Assembly: GCA_031292575.1 (NCBI GenBank)
Contig: JARLGX010000005.1
Location: 145,541-209,540 of the forward strand
Length of the DNA stretch: 64,000 nt
Direction: 5' to 3'
From: Paludibacter sp.
GTDB lineage: Bacteria > Bacteroidota > Bacteroidia > Bacteroidales > Paludibacteraceae
The notes below the pieces were generated by a model, which saw nothing but the letters and a program-made list of their open reading frames with translations, was not told where the DNA came from and did no database searches. The position numbers were made by a program, and so were the translations under genes. Positions 27,193-37,731 of this stretch are shown piece by piece (positions within the stretch are counted from its first letter, which is position 1; every line of letters begins with the position of its first letter).

Positions 27193-28989
27193 CTAATCTT
27201 TTATAATCTTAAATTGTTGCGTAGCTCCAGTGGCATTTTTTATCTGAACAAAATAGCAACCTTTAATAAAATTAGATATATCTATAGAATTGTTGTTTGC
27301 TAACGAACTAACTAAAAGTTGTTTTCCATTCAAATCGATAACCTTAGCCGATAGTAATGGACTATCGGCTATAACTTTGAATTTTCCATTAACAACAGTT
27401 GGTACAACTTTAGCATTAAAGCTCTTTACTTCGTTAATTGCAGTAACAAAATTATGAGTTATATTATCTCCCATCAGGCTGGCAAGATAAACTTCAAGAG
27501 CTGTATATCCTTCGGGAGTTTTCTGGTTGCGATCATCCGGATTATTAGGATCCAATCCATTGGCAATCTCCCAATCATCCGGCATACCGTCGTTGTCGGT
27601 ATCTGTTGGAGCAACTGCATTTGCATAAGGTCTATAACCTTCAGCATTATAAGATTTATCAATAATTCCCCACGATCCTAAAGAAGCTTTAAATGTTGCG
27701 GTTCCATTCTTTACTTCGCGTATTACACGTCGTTCCACAGAGTCTCTGTTTATAGTTCCAACATTAGCCAAGATACTATTGTAAGCATCTGTTGCTGTTT
27801 GAATTGTACTAATTTTATATGGAGTGTATCCCACCCAGGCACTATTATACACTACACTCGAAGGAGGTGAAAGTAAAATATCAGAACTTGCTGTTGCTTT
27901 TGTTGGCAGGGTTGTACCTGCAGTTCCAGACCATTTCCATATAAAACCAGTCCAGTTATCTGAATTTATTGTTGAAGAACCTTCCATGATATTTCCTGAA
28001 AGATACCATTGAGGAATACTGCTCGCTCCGCTATAAATGTAATTTGTGAAAAAATACTTTGAACCGGTTGGAGTTGCCGGTCCGGGCTTATAGTAGTTAT
28101 TAACAAAGTTACAGGTATGTGAACGTGTACCAGAATTTAAAATATCACCTCCGTATGCAGCATTGGTGCTACCCCAATTGTATACCACATTGTTTATAAA
28201 TTCAATAAAAACATTCGTCTCGTTAGTTGTTCTAGCACCATTTAAGCGTGGTGAACGGGATTCATTATTAGTCCAGAGGTTATGATGATAGGTTGCGCAA
28301 ATTCCTCCTGTTTGTGATCCATAACTTCTATTACCTTTCCCATGACCATCATCATACAGTGCATCATGAAATATCGACCATTGAATGGTAGTGTAACGAT
28401 TGTCATAGAAAGTAAGATTTTCTTCGCCGGACCATCCGAAATTACAATGATCAAAAATGACGTTAACGGCATTTTCACAGTCTACTGATCCTCCGGGAAG
28501 AAAAGTGCTATCAGCAGCATTTTCACCAACCCTGAAGCGCACATTTCTTACTATTAAATCAGTACATCCTCCGAAATTTACACGGCTATTTCGTATTAAA
28601 ATTCCCTCTCCCGGTGCAGTTTGTCCGGCAATAGTCATTTTAGCTCTGGTACAACGGATTTCGTTCCGGTTTACAACAGTAGAGCCTGATGGTTGTAAAT
28701 AGGGTTTCAATTTTATTATTCCTGAAACACGAAATATTATCGTTATTGAATCGCCGGGATATTGAGCTAACGCCCAACGAAAGCTTCCGGGAATGGGAGT
28801 TTCCATACTATTATAAGCGATATAATCATTTAGGTTATCGACAAATACCACTTTGCCACCACGACCTCCTTTGGCATATTTGCCATATCCTTCGGCACTT
28901 GGAAATGCGAGAGTTTGTGCATCTGTAAGAGTTACAACTACACTTATAAACACTAATGTAAGTGCAAATTTGATTATGAATTTTGTCAT
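27193..28989 (-). CDS. PL1-family pectate lyase with T9SS sorting domain
   Basis: 598 residues. A signal peptide is followed by TLAFPSAEGYGKYAKGGRGGKVVFVDNL and a beta-helix with FRVSGIIKLK, MTIAGQTAPGEGILIRNSRVNF, RNVRFRVGE and VIFDHCNFGWSGEENL. Calcium-type motifs DTDNDGMPDDWEIANGLDP follow near residue 480. The last 80 residues, from INEVKSFNAKVVPTVV to KGCYFVQIKNATG, are a type A T9SS sorting domain. The enzyme is thus probably displayed or released outside the cell, where it would make the first beta-elimination cuts in homogalacturonan, complementing the non-T9SS paralogue downstream in the same operon. Confidence 0.9.
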   Translation of the reverse strand: MTKFIIKFALTLVFISVVVTLTDAQTLAFPSAEGYGKYAKGGRGGKVVFVDNLNDYIAYNSMETPIPGSFRWALAQYPGDSITIIFRVSGIIKLKPYLQPSGSTVVNRNEIRCTRAKMTIAGQTAPGEGILIRNSRVNFGGCTDLIVRNVRFRVGENAADSTFLPGGSVDCENAVNVIFDHCNFGWSGEENLTFYDNRYTTIQWSIFHDALYDDGHGKGNRSYGSQTGGICATYHHNLWTNNESRSPRLNGARTTNETNVFIEFINNVVYNWGSTNAAYGGDILNSGTRSHTCNFVNNYYKPGPATPTGSKYFFTNYIYSGASSIPQWYLSGNIMEGSSTINSDNWTGFIWKWSGTAGTTLPTKATASSDILLSPPSSVVYNSAWVGYTPYKISTIQTATDAYNSILANVGTINRDSVERRVIREVKNGTATFKASLGSWGIIDKSYNAEGYRPYANAVAPTDTDNDGMPDDWEIANGLDPNNPDDRNQKTPEGYTALEVYLASLMGDNITHNFVTAINEVKSFNAKVVPTVVNGKFKVIADSPLLSAKVIDLNGKQLLVSSLANNNSIDISNFIKGCYFVQIKNATGATQQFKIIKD

Positions 28990-29103
28990 GTGTTTAATTA
29001 GATTTAATATTAGAATAAAAATATGGATGAAATTTTCTTTGTTTTGAGAAAATTTGTGTGGGTTTGAGGAATAAATAATAATTATCGAGGATAGATATAC
29101 AAT

Positions 29104-30564
29104 TTAAATCTCCAACTTTTTTACTATTATAAATCCATCCGTAGTTTGAATACGTATAATGTACGCACCTTTCATCATATTTGTAATTGATAATGCAGAT
29201 GCATTCTGATTCTCACAAATTTTAACTCCACTAGGATTGTACAATTGAATTTTAGCAAGCATTTCAGTAAATATAATTTTGTCTGATTTTTTTAAAAAAC
29301 TTATCTGGTTTTCCCTCACATTATTTGTTCCAGTTATAGTAGAGGTAGCATCGCTCAAAACTCCGATCGGATTCATCGCCCTTACACTATAATTACCGAC
29401 TGTTCCTGCTTGGTCAGTAAAAGTCAAATCAGTGGTTGAGCCAATATAATTTCCATTCTTGTAAATTACATATCCAGCTGTTCCTCCAACTGCCGGCCAA
29501 CTAAGAACATTCCCTGTTACAGTCAGGCCCGAGGGTTGAGCTGTAGGAGTGCTTAGTGTTATCGGATCAAAAGCTGCTGCATAAGCTGTTGCATAAACAA
29601 TTTTGGGATTTAATATGCTATCTGCATCATATTGTTGTAGCTGGAAACTCCAGCTGATTCTTCCTGTTACATTTGCAGCAGTTCCATCTGCGTTCAAACT
29701 CCCGTATTCAGCAAATTTGGCTGTTGTTTCATTTCCACTCATAGCAGCCCAACCTGCCGATTTGATATGTTTTCCAAGTGTACAGTTTAAGTAATATGCT
29801 CCGGCATTTATATTCCATGGTCGGCCTAAATCATAGCTACTTGAGGCTACATCAGGGTTAGCAGTTATATTACATTTTCGAAACACAAAACCAAGATTTA
29901 AAGTTTTTCCTGAAACAGATGATGTTTTTATTGTATATGAATCCTCAGGAGCAACTATATGACCTCCTCCATTTACACAATTAATTGTGCAATCGTCAAA
30001 GAAAAGAGTACCTCCTGCATAAATAAAATCTACAGCTCCTTCGAGCCAGCAATTTTTGAAATAGCCTCGCGTTCCTTTTTTTGATCTGTAAGTGTCTTGA
30101 TATCCCAACACTTTACAATTCTTAAATATCTGGCGGTCGCCGGCAGTATATAGTGCTTCAGCCATTCCTGTATTACCAGCAGTATTTTGAATAGTTATAT
30201 TTTCACAATAAAGATCTGAAGCATAAAACTTAACGGTACAAACATCTTCGTATGTGGGAGAACCTGAACTTGCTCGTGATTGAGAATGAGTAATTATAAC
30301 ATTTCCATAACTCTCTCCTATCAAACTGATTTTTTTAGTTGAAGCTGCCGCTTTTGTTCCCAATGTGACTTGCTCATTATAAGTTCCATTTTTGATAAAT
30401 ATCATGCTTGCCTGTCCATCGGGACATGCATTCAAAGCAGATTGTATGCTGGTATAATCCCCTGAACCATCTGAAGCAACAATATATTTGAAAACCTGAG
30501 AAGATGCATTTATCGAAAGCATCACTAAACAGGTTAAAATAAGAAGTAATTTTTGTAATTTCAT
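29104..30564 (-). CDS. CE8 pectinesterase with Fn3-like and T9SS sorting domains
   Basis: 486 residues from the start at 30564, which opens a signal peptide (MKLQKLLLILTCLVM, cleavage near ASSQ); an in-frame start at 30597 adds 11 non-signal residues. The CE8 beta-helix carries QDTYR with Gln156 and Asp157, GAVDFIYAGG with Asp179, and LGRPWN, matching the catalytic Gln, the two Asp and the substrate-binding Arg. A fibronectin-type-III-like segment (LTVTGNVLSWPAVGGTAGYVIYK) follows near residues 340-410, then a T9SS sorting domain ending in KGAYIIRIQTTDGF. It removes methyl esters from homogalacturonan outside the cell and makes substrate for the two PL1 lyases encoded next to it. Confidence 0.92.
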   Translation of the reverse strand: MKLQKLLLILTCLVMLSINASSQVFKYIVASDGSGDYTSIQSALNACPDGQASMIFIKNGTYNEQVTLGTKAAASTKKISLIGESYGNVIITHSQSRASSGSPTYEDVCTVKFYASDLYCENITIQNTAGNTGMAEALYTAGDRQIFKNCKVLGYQDTYRSKKGTRGYFKNCWLEGAVDFIYAGGTLFFDDCTINCVNGGGHIVAPEDSYTIKTSSVSGKTLNLGFVFRKCNITANPDVASSSYDLGRPWNINAGAYYLNCTLGKHIKSAGWAAMSGNETTAKFAEYGSLNADGTAANVTGRISWSFQLQQYDADSILNPKIVYATAYAAAFDPITLSTPTAQPSGLTVTGNVLSWPAVGGTAGYVIYKNGNYIGSTTDLTFTDQAGTVGNYSVRAMNPIGVLSDATSTITGTNNVRENQISFLKKSDKIIFTEMLAKIQLYNPSGVKICENQNASALSITNMMKGAYIIRIQTTDGFIIVKKLEI

Positions 30565-30602
30565 TCTTGTTATTTTTATTTTTGATAATTGTTGCAAAAT
30601 AT

Positions 30603-30664
30603 AATTCCTGCAGATACCTCTCTATTTAGTGATTAATCATTAAAACAGGGCATCTGCAGGAATT
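30603..30664 (-). other. Inverted repeat between susD-like and pectinesterase genes
   Basis: Arms 30603-30615 and 30652-30664 are perfect 13-bp complements with a 36-base loop, placed between the SusD stop and the CE8 start. Only a weak T-rich stretch follows on the minus strand. It may lower expression of the enzymes relative to SusCD, or stabilise the mRNA end. Confidence 0.55.
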
Positions 30665-30702
30665 CAAATTTTAGCTCATCTGCATAATAAAAAAGTTATG
30701 GG

Positions 30703-32919
30703 TTATTCAGCCAATGGATCGTAAGTTCCATTCGCATTCCCATTTTCCAGATCCGGCCAACCTATGGTTTGTTTTAAAGTTACATTCATTTGCTGTGCAC
30801 TATATCTCAATCCAATAAAGTAATACTTGGGTTGAAAAGTCACTGCCGCTGCATCCACTGTATAATATTTTCGAGTCAAATTATTAGCATAAAACGTAAA
30901 CAATTTATCAATTGTATTTCCGGTTATCTGAACAGTGGAATCACTCATAAGATTCAGAGGTGTAGGGCGTACAACACTATTTTTAACTAACGGATCATTT
31001 GCAAAGCCTGCTACAGTTGTAGCAGTTGAAATCGTAGTTGCGTTAGTACCACTAATATTATCCGCCACGCGAACTTCAATTCCGTTTCTATATGTTCCAT
31101 TAAATGGTGGAACACCTAAATACGTACATGTATTTCCGGAAAAACCTGTTAATACCCAATTAGGATTCAGCGATCCTTGTCCAACTCCACCATCAAAGAG
31201 CATCCAACGACGCATATCATCAAAGCGTTTTCCTTCATATGCCAATTCAATTTGGCGTTCATACAGGATGGCAGCAAACAATTTTGCGCGGTTACTACTC
31301 AAGTCTGCATCCAATCCATAATTATTGGCACTCGTATAACCCACACGCTGACGGATTAACTGCAAAGCAGCCACTGCTTCATCAGGATGATTAGCACCAC
31401 AAGCAGATTCGGCAAAGTTCAATAAAACTTCCGCATAACGAATTTCCATGTAAGGAGCTGCAGATAACGTAAAAGCCTTTCCTGCACCGAGTGCTGTATT
31501 ATAAACATAATCAGGGGCGTTATTTACATCGAGGTCATCCGTACGTTTGCGCACAAAAACACTTGTATTATTAGCTCCCAGACCATCGGCTGCAAAGCCT
31601 GTATAGGCTGCAGATGCCCTTTTAGTTGCATCATCATACCAGGTATAGCTCCAAAGTACGTAGTTACTGCCGATATAAGGATATGAATTGGCTCCCAACG
31701 AAGTAGGATCACCGCTAAATGACCATTTTTCACCCGGGAAAGCAAATGTACGGTAGAAACGTGGATCACGGTTCACAAAGAAACGGAGATTATCATAAGC
31801 ATACGCTGATGGAGTTAACAAAGAAGAAACTGACGACGTTGTAGATGGTTTTCTGCCATCTGCCATAGGGAAAAGATCAATCATCTGGGCAGTTGTATTC
31901 TTGCCACCGCTTCCACCTGCGTTATACGGGCGAATAGAATTTTCCCACGTATTATTCTTGTCGTAGTTGGTACCTGGCGAAGTTTGCACAGTGTTATACA
32001 ACGTCACAAACACTGCCTCTGGACTAGTGTAATCTGAAAACATTTTTGCCCATCCTGAAGCATTATGACCCGGACTTGAAAGATAAGCCAAACCAAAACC
32101 TCCTGCTGTCAATTCAGCAATAGCAGCTTTATTAGATTGATAGGCTGTCTCCCAACGAGCTACATCGTCTGCACGGTTAAAGAGCGGACTCGCATAAAGC
32201 AGACGGGCACGACCTTGCAAGGCTAAAGCTGCACCAGCTGTTACACGACCATTATCAGTAGCTGCAGTAGCAGACCAGTTTGCAGGCAAATAAGTAGATG
32301 CCGTGTCCAAATCGTTACAGATAAAATCAATACAAGCTTTTGAGGTAGCACGTGGAATTACTAAACTTAAACCTCCGGTACTCCCGATTATCGGATTTTG
32401 TACATGATCAACAATCGGTACTCCACCATACATTTTTACAAGCATGTAATATTGCCATGCCCGGAAAAAATAAGCCTGTCCGAGTAATGTCTTTTTCTGA
32501 TCAGCTGGAAGGGTACCACCTTTAACACCCTCTATGACCATGTTGCACTCACGTATATACCCATAAGGGCTGATATTTTTATTTTGGTAATAAAAATAAT
32601 CAGGAACATTTGTATTATCCATGACGATTGATGGATCTACATATTGAGATAATCCTCCATACTCTTCAGTACATTTCGAATAATCGTCAGATGTACCAGC
32701 ACTGGGGGTATTCCAATTTATACCGGCAGTGGAACTGGGCAACATATCATAATAAAGACTATTTACCCTCTCTGTTGCTCCTGTATAATCATTATAGATA
32801 TCACTATTATATGCATTATAATCCTTTTTATCTTGCAGAAACTGATCGCTACATCCAGCGAAAAGAGCGGTGATTGTCAACAAAGCAACTAAAGCACCTA
32901 ATTTATTTAATTTGTTCAT
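30703..32919 (-). CDS. SusD/RagB-family outer-membrane glycan-binding lipoprotein
   Basis: 738 residues, longer than the usual 500-600. The lipobox LTITALFAGC places the lipidated cysteine at about residue 22. Typical SusD features include DYTGATERVNSLYYDM, LLGQAYFFRAWQYYMLVKMYGGVPI (TPR helix with the family's aromatic and GG-P motif) and ILYERQIELAYEGKRFDDMRRW near the C-terminal third. It caps the SusC pore and captures oligosaccharides at the cell surface, here probably oligogalacturonides given the CE8 and PL1 genes downstream. It begins 13 bases after the SusC stop, so the pair is co-transcribed. Confidence 0.95.
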   Translation of the reverse strand: MNKLNKLGALVALLTITALFAGCSDQFLQDKKDYNAYNSDIYNDYTGATERVNSLYYDMLPSSTAGINWNTPSAGTSDDYSKCTEEYGGLSQYVDPSIVMDNTNVPDYFYYQNKNISPYGYIRECNMVIEGVKGGTLPADQKKTLLGQAYFFRAWQYYMLVKMYGGVPIVDHVQNPIIGSTGGLSLVIPRATSKACIDFICNDLDTASTYLPANWSATAATDNGRVTAGAALALQGRARLLYASPLFNRADDVARWETAYQSNKAAIAELTAGGFGLAYLSSPGHNASGWAKMFSDYTSPEAVFVTLYNTVQTSPGTNYDKNNTWENSIRPYNAGGSGGKNTTAQMIDLFPMADGRKPSTTSSVSSLLTPSAYAYDNLRFFVNRDPRFYRTFAFPGEKWSFSGDPTSLGANSYPYIGSNYVLWSYTWYDDATKRASAAYTGFAADGLGANNTSVFVRKRTDDLDVNNAPDYVYNTALGAGKAFTLSAAPYMEIRYAEVLLNFAESACGANHPDEAVAALQLIRQRVGYTSANNYGLDADLSSNRAKLFAAILYERQIELAYEGKRFDDMRRWMLFDGGVGQGSLNPNWVLTGFSGNTCTYLGVPPFNGTYRNGIEVRVADNISGTNATTISTATTVAGFANDPLVKNSVVRPTPLNLMSDSTVQITGNTIDKLFTFYANNLTRKYYTVDAAAVTFQPKYYFIGLRYSAQQMNVTLKQTIGWPDLENGNANGTYDPLAE

Positions 32920-32932
32920 CGTTTTTTACTTT

Positions 32933-35900
32933 TTAGAATGAAACATTTACTCCCATTGTAATTGTCCGCAAGGTGGGATAGCTCCCATAAGTCGACATGG
33001 GATCCATGAAATTATCCGGATACGGATTGTACAAACTCAGCAAATTCTGACCAGTAAGATTGAGTCGAAAACTTTCCACACCCAAATTTTTAACTATACT
33101 CCTTGGCAATGAATAGGCAACCGTCATACTACGGAGAGTAACGCGGGTACTACTTACTTCCCAAAATGTAGAGTTATAACTGTTTACACTGTATTGCAAA
33201 TTAGGATAAGCAGCTGTTAGATTTTGAGGAGCAACTATAGCTCCCGAAGCATCAGTTACATTACTGTAATTAAACATATTATTTCCCCAGAATGAAGGCA
33301 AATTCGTGTATTGCAGGTCATTGTACGTATTTGTTGAAGAAACCGTACTTAAACCTGTGCGTGCAGACTTAGGTATAAGAGCGTAGCCTCCCCAGCTGGC
33401 TGAAAGTTGTGCACTAAATGAAATTCCTTTCCATTCTCCACCTAAATTTGTAGTGAATCCGTAAGGGTTGCTGGAACGCTTAGATATTCTGACAATATCA
33501 GTTGTAGCATTAATCACACCATCTGGTGCCTGATAGGTTCCATCTGCATTCTGAGGTCCACGCACATCCCGATAGATTAACATACCCGGACGAATTTTGT
33601 CAGGTGACATTCCAAGATAATTTGTAATGTGATATTGGGCAACATATTCAGCAATTTGCTGGTAACTACGGAAAATTCCCATACAATCCAATCCCCAAGT
33701 TCCAAGGTCAACGCGTTGATCCATGTGCTGTCCGTCAATTGTAATTACACTTGGCCAATACATTTTTAACACTTTATTATCACTATATCCGGTATTTACT
33801 TTAATATAATAAGTAAAATCTTTACCAATTTTATCTTTCCAACCTACTGATAACTCTGCACCATAGTCATCAATAGCACCAAAATTTTCAGCTGAAGGTT
33901 TTGTACCTACAGTGGTAGGAAAATCAGTAGCTCCGGTACGTTGCATAAAAATATCACGGTTCATATTATAGTATCCATCCAGACTAAAAGAAAATCTATC
34001 CTTTAACAGATGTCCATCAAAACCCAAATTCGATTTGTAACTGTTATCCCAATGTGCATTAACGTTTGGGGCTGCACTACTCTGCATGGCAGCTCCCATA
34101 TTTGTAGAAGTGCTTGTTCCAAACACGGCTCCTTTATTTGCAACCATGCTATAAGTTTGCAACCATCCCCAAGCAGGGAAATTATCTTTACCCTCGTGAC
34201 CAAAAGAGCCACGAATTTTAAAGAAGTCCATCCAACGAACGTGATTTTTGAACCATGATTCTTCAGACATTACCCAGCCAAGCGACAAGGATGGAAATAC
34301 TCCCCAGTAATTTTGTGGTGCAAATTTTGTAGACGCATCCGTACGAATCAGAAATTCTGCCAGATACCTGTCGTTATACGAGTAGTTCAAACGACCCACA
34401 TACGACAACATACCCGATTCCAAACGGCTAAAATCAGTTGTTTGTGCTCCTGTGGCTGAAGTAGATTGACCATTAGTAAAAGTTAACGGATTGAGTACAA
34501 TGCCATCCAAATTTTCCAATTCGCTTTCAGCTTTTTCAATGGTAAACAATGCACTTACGTCATTTAATCCAAATTTACGGGCATAAGTAGCATAGAAATT
34601 GAACTGATAGTTATCACTCATGCTCATAGAACGCTCTACAGAATGTCCATTATCGGCATTTACAGCAGAAAAGTTTCCGGAAGATAAATCTAGACCATCG
34701 CCTGTATAAAGATGGTTACCAGTACCACCACGAGTTAGCATTTGATAAACGGTAACGTAAGTTTCCAATGTATTGGTTTTAGTATTACTCCAGTTTTTGG
34801 AATAGGTTGCTTTAAGTTTTAACCCTTTCAATAGTTTACTCCAACCAAAATCATATTCCAACGAACCATTGACATTCATATTTTGCGACATATTCTGATT
34901 GCTGTTGGCCAGATTCTGAATAGCTTGGTAGTTGTATTCCTGAAGTGAATTAACTAATGTATTAGTTACCCCAAAAATCATCATAGGTAAACCGTTTACA
35001 GTTTCCGGAATATAACGTGGTCGGGTTAACAAATAATTGAAATCTGTTTGTCCATTAGAACCACCTATTTTATTAGCCGCCGTGGTTTGTTCTCCGTTGT
35101 CTCCGGATAACTGTAAAGATACTTTTACCCATTGATTGATATTGGCATCTATGCCGGCTCTGTAGTTCCAGCGGTTATAATTAAGTGAACTCAAATTTCC
35201 ATCTTGGGTAAAGTACGAAATGCCTCCAAAATATTTAACCGCTTCGGTACCACCACTAACATTTAAGCTATGTTTTTGTGTGTAAGCCGGTTTCCAGTCT
35301 TTGCTCAACAAATCATAATTCAGATTTTTCATGGCATTCAATTCATCTGCCTGAAATAGATCAGTTCTAGTATTCAAGGTAGTATTATCGATCGGAGTTG
35401 CTCCTCTCACCCCATTCCAAATTGTACCATAATTATAAGCATTCAACATCTTAGTTTGTGATATTTGGTCAGTAAAGCCAAATTGTCCGCTATACGAAAC
35501 TTTCGGAGCACCTATTTTACCGCGTTTAGTCTTTACCAAGATGGCTCCTTGAGCTGCACGGGAACCATAGACAGCAGCTGCGGCATCTTTCAATACCGTA
35601 ATACTCTCTATCATGCTGGCATCCAGATTATTGAAAGTTGTAGCATCTGATATGTAATCATCGATAACATACAGAGGGCTTGGATCTGAAATATAATTAC
35701 TAAAATTAGAATAAGCAACAGCTGCACCGGACTGACGAACAGCCAACGATGCTGCATCTCCGGGGCGGGCACTACCGCCACTAACACTAAGTCCGTTAAC
35801 CTGGCCAACTAAGGCTGAACTTAAGTTACTAACAGAAAAATCTTTAATATCCTTCGGGGCAATTGTTTCTACAGCACCCGTCACATTCTTCATTTTCTGA

Positions 35901-36250
35901 GCACCGTAACCTACTACGACAACTTCATCCAATTTCTGTAAGTCTTCTGCCAAAACAACACGTGGATTATTTAAATCCGAGATGGTTTGACTGAGATATC
36001 CAATATAAGAAATATTGAGTTTTGCCTTTGGTAATACCTTAAGCATAAAACGTCCGTTAATATCAGAAACTGTACCTGCTTCACTCCCATCTACCTTAAC
36101 AGTAGCACCGATAACAGGTTCACCTTTTTCATCCACAATAGTACCTTGTACTGTTTGCCATTTCTGAGCTTGTGCCTGAGCCTGAACCGGTAGTGCAAAA
36201 GCCAGAATGAAACTCAAGCATAGACTGAGAATTAAATATTTTTTCTCCAT
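32933..36250 (-). CDS. SusC/RagA-family TonB-dependent outer-membrane transporter
   Basis: 1105 residues from the start at 36250 (MEKKYLILSLCLSF, a clean signal peptide); an in-frame start at 36310 adds 20 residues and would overlap the upstream gene. Residues about 35-110 form the carboxypeptidase-regulatory-like domain (VQGTIVDEKGEPVIGATVKV), followed by the SusC motif LDEVVVVGYGAQKMKNVTGAVETI, the plug domain with RQSGAAVAYSN and ITVLKDAAAAVYGSRAAQGAILVKT, and a 22-strand barrel ending in an aromatic residue. It imports oligosaccharides with energy from TonB. It pairs with the SusD gene downstream and anchors the homogalacturonan locus. Confidence 0.95.
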   Translation of the reverse strand: MEKKYLILSLCLSFILAFALPVQAQAQAQKWQTVQGTIVDEKGEPVIGATVKVDGSEAGTVSDINGRFMLKVLPKAKLNISYIGYLSQTISDLNNPRVVLAEDLQKLDEVVVVGYGAQKMKNVTGAVETIAPKDIKDFSVSNLSSALVGQVNGLSVSGGSARPGDAASLAVRQSGAAVAYSNFSNYISDPSPLYVIDDYISDATTFNNLDASMIESITVLKDAAAAVYGSRAAQGAILVKTKRGKIGAPKVSYSGQFGFTDQISQTKMLNAYNYGTIWNGVRGATPIDNTTLNTRTDLFQADELNAMKNLNYDLLSKDWKPAYTQKHSLNVSGGTEAVKYFGGISYFTQDGNLSSLNYNRWNYRAGIDANINQWVKVSLQLSGDNGEQTTAANKIGGSNGQTDFNYLLTRPRYIPETVNGLPMMIFGVTNTLVNSLQEYNYQAIQNLANSNQNMSQNMNVNGSLEYDFGWSKLLKGLKLKATYSKNWSNTKTNTLETYVTVYQMLTRGGTGNHLYTGDGLDLSSGNFSAVNADNGHSVERSMSMSDNYQFNFYATYARKFGLNDVSALFTIEKAESELENLDGIVLNPLTFTNGQSTSATGAQTTDFSRLESGMLSYVGRLNYSYNDRYLAEFLIRTDASTKFAPQNYWGVFPSLSLGWVMSEESWFKNHVRWMDFFKIRGSFGHEGKDNFPAWGWLQTYSMVANKGAVFGTSTSTNMGAAMQSSAAPNVNAHWDNSYKSNLGFDGHLLKDRFSFSLDGYYNMNRDIFMQRTGATDFPTTVGTKPSAENFGAIDDYGAELSVGWKDKIGKDFTYYIKVNTGYSDNKVLKMYWPSVITIDGQHMDQRVDLGTWGLDCMGIFRSYQQIAEYVAQYHITNYLGMSPDKIRPGMLIYRDVRGPQNADGTYQAPDGVINATTDIVRISKRSSNPYGFTTNLGGEWKGISFSAQLSASWGGYALIPKSARTGLSTVSSTNTYNDLQYTNLPSFWGNNMFNYSNVTDASGAIVAPQNLTAAYPNLQYSVNSYNSTFWEVSSTRVTLRSMTVAYSLPRSIVKNLGVESFRLNLTGQNLLSLYNPYPDNFMDPMSTYGSYPTLRTITMGVNVSF

Positions 36251-36297
36251 TGTATTAGTTATTATTGATTTTAATTTCATATCATCTTTACTTTCTT

Positions 36298-37731
36298 TTA
36301 TGGCAACCAACGTGGGTCTCCCAATCGAGCAGAAATCTGGTTAGCTCCTTGAACAGTAAAATCACCATTTGCAGGGTCTTTTAGTTGTGGATCTGTTTGA
36401 ATATCGGTACTGCCGGTGTCATATCCAGACGTAATTTCTGCAGTTGCAAAAACCCCATTAAACCAATATGTATTGTATCCAATATTACGAGCCATAGTTG
36501 CATTAATGCATAAATCTTTAAGAATTCTTTGATTACCCGTGTCAACAAAAATATCATATAACAATGTGAGCTTATTGTATGATTGTGACATACCTGAATA
36601 GTTTGCTATTTTATTCAATTTATTCATTTGCCAGAAAGTACTATTTGTAAGCGTTACAGTACTGTTAGCCCAACCTGAACCGATGATTTTAGAGACATTC
36701 GTACTATTAGCATATTGAATCAGATAACCACCTGTAGCAATTTGAGTATTATAAAACGTACTTTTGGATAGGGTCAAATCCTTAACCATCCCACCTGCCA
36801 TTGAAATCAAATTTTTAGTTAAGGTGTTCTGCCCGATAATACAATCACTAATTACCAAAGTTCCCAAAGCATACTTCACACCATTATCATAAATCAGTGG
36901 AGCAATCAATCCTGTGATCTTACAAGATCGAACGCTAACGGGTGAAGTCGTCGGAACAGCTATTCCCGACCATCCTGCCAAGTAATTTGGTGAAGATGTA
37001 TTTAATGATGAATTAAATGTAATAAGACCTGTTCCCGTAAAATTGGTACAATCGAAATTAATCGTACTTAAATTAAACCCTGCACCATCACTTATAAACT
37101 TACCTGAACTCATCGTGACAGTTGGATGGGTTATTTTATCCCCCCGAAAAGTAATATTTACCAGTCCGGTGGGGATGTCTCCGGTCATTGTATAGGAACC
37201 TCCTGCTTCAAGCTGATAAACCTGTGTAGCAGGGCTTGCTTGAATTGGATTGGCTGTAAAATATTGGTATAAATCTGTTCCCGACGGGATGGTAGCATTA
37301 GCCGGTACAAATGTACTATAAGAAGCTATTGTTGCAGCAAGAGCATCTTTATTATTGTAGGTTGTGTTACCTAGAGTTTTAACAACAGCTTTATACTTAG
37401 TGTCAGGTGCTAATGCACGCGTAGTTGAACATCCATCTACAACTTGATTTTCAGTGCCAACCACTACTGGGTTATTCGGGTCGTCAACTTTGTAAAAAGA
37501 AACCTGATACCCGCCAGCTCCAAATACAACCGGCCACGATATTGTGACAAGAGTATCATTTGCACTGCTGGGAGTAAATACAATACTGTCTGGTGACAGC
37601 AATGTGGTATTCCTCACACTTGAAGTAAAGAGCTCAGTCTCCTTAAACCCATCCACACAAGAAGTGGCAAGTAGAACTATCGTTACAAGTAGAAGATTCA
37701 CGATAATTCTGAATTCATTTTTTAACTTCAT
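36298..37731 (-). CDS. Surface lipoprotein with Fn3-like and beta-helix domains (DUF4957/DUF5123 type)
   Basis: 477 residues from the start at 37731, which gives a lipoprotein signal (VNLLLVTIVLLATSC); an in-frame start at 37788 adds 19 residues before it. Residues about 35-120 look like a fibronectin-type-III domain (DTLVTISWPVVFGAGGYQVSFYK). The rest has beta-helix periodicity (VNITFRGDK, VRSCKITG, LVISDCIIG, LTLSKSTFYNT), ending in SARLGDPRW, like the DUF4957/DUF5123 proteins found beside SusCD pairs of pectin loci. It is the first gene of the SusCD operon and probably binds pectin at the surface. No catalytic residues are evident. Confidence 0.8.
   Translation of the reverse strand: MKLKNEFRIIVNLLLVTIVLLATSCVDGFKETELFTSSVRNTTLLSPDSIVFTPSSANDTLVTISWPVVFGAGGYQVSFYKVDDPNNPVVVGTENQVVDGCSTTRALAPDTKYKAVVKTLGNTTYNNKDALAATIASYSTFVPANATIPSGTDLYQYFTANPIQASPATQVYQLEAGGSYTMTGDIPTGLVNITFRGDKITHPTVTMSSGKFISDGAGFNLSTINFDCTNFTGTGLITFNSSLNTSSPNYLAGWSGIAVPTTSPVSVRSCKITGLIAPLIYDNGVKYALGTLVISDCIIGQNTLTKNLISMAGGMVKDLTLSKSTFYNTQIATGGYLIQYANSTNVSKIIGSGWANSTVTLTNSTFWQMNKLNKIANYSGMSQSYNKLTLLYDIFVDTGNQRILKDLCINATMARNIGYNTYWFNGVFATAEITSGYDTGSTDIQTDPQLKDPANGDFTVQGANQISARLGDPRWLP

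Noticed and set aside
34010..34258. 82-codon + strand frame within susC
   Set aside because: It is a shadow of the minus-strand SusC gene, with no signal or domain.
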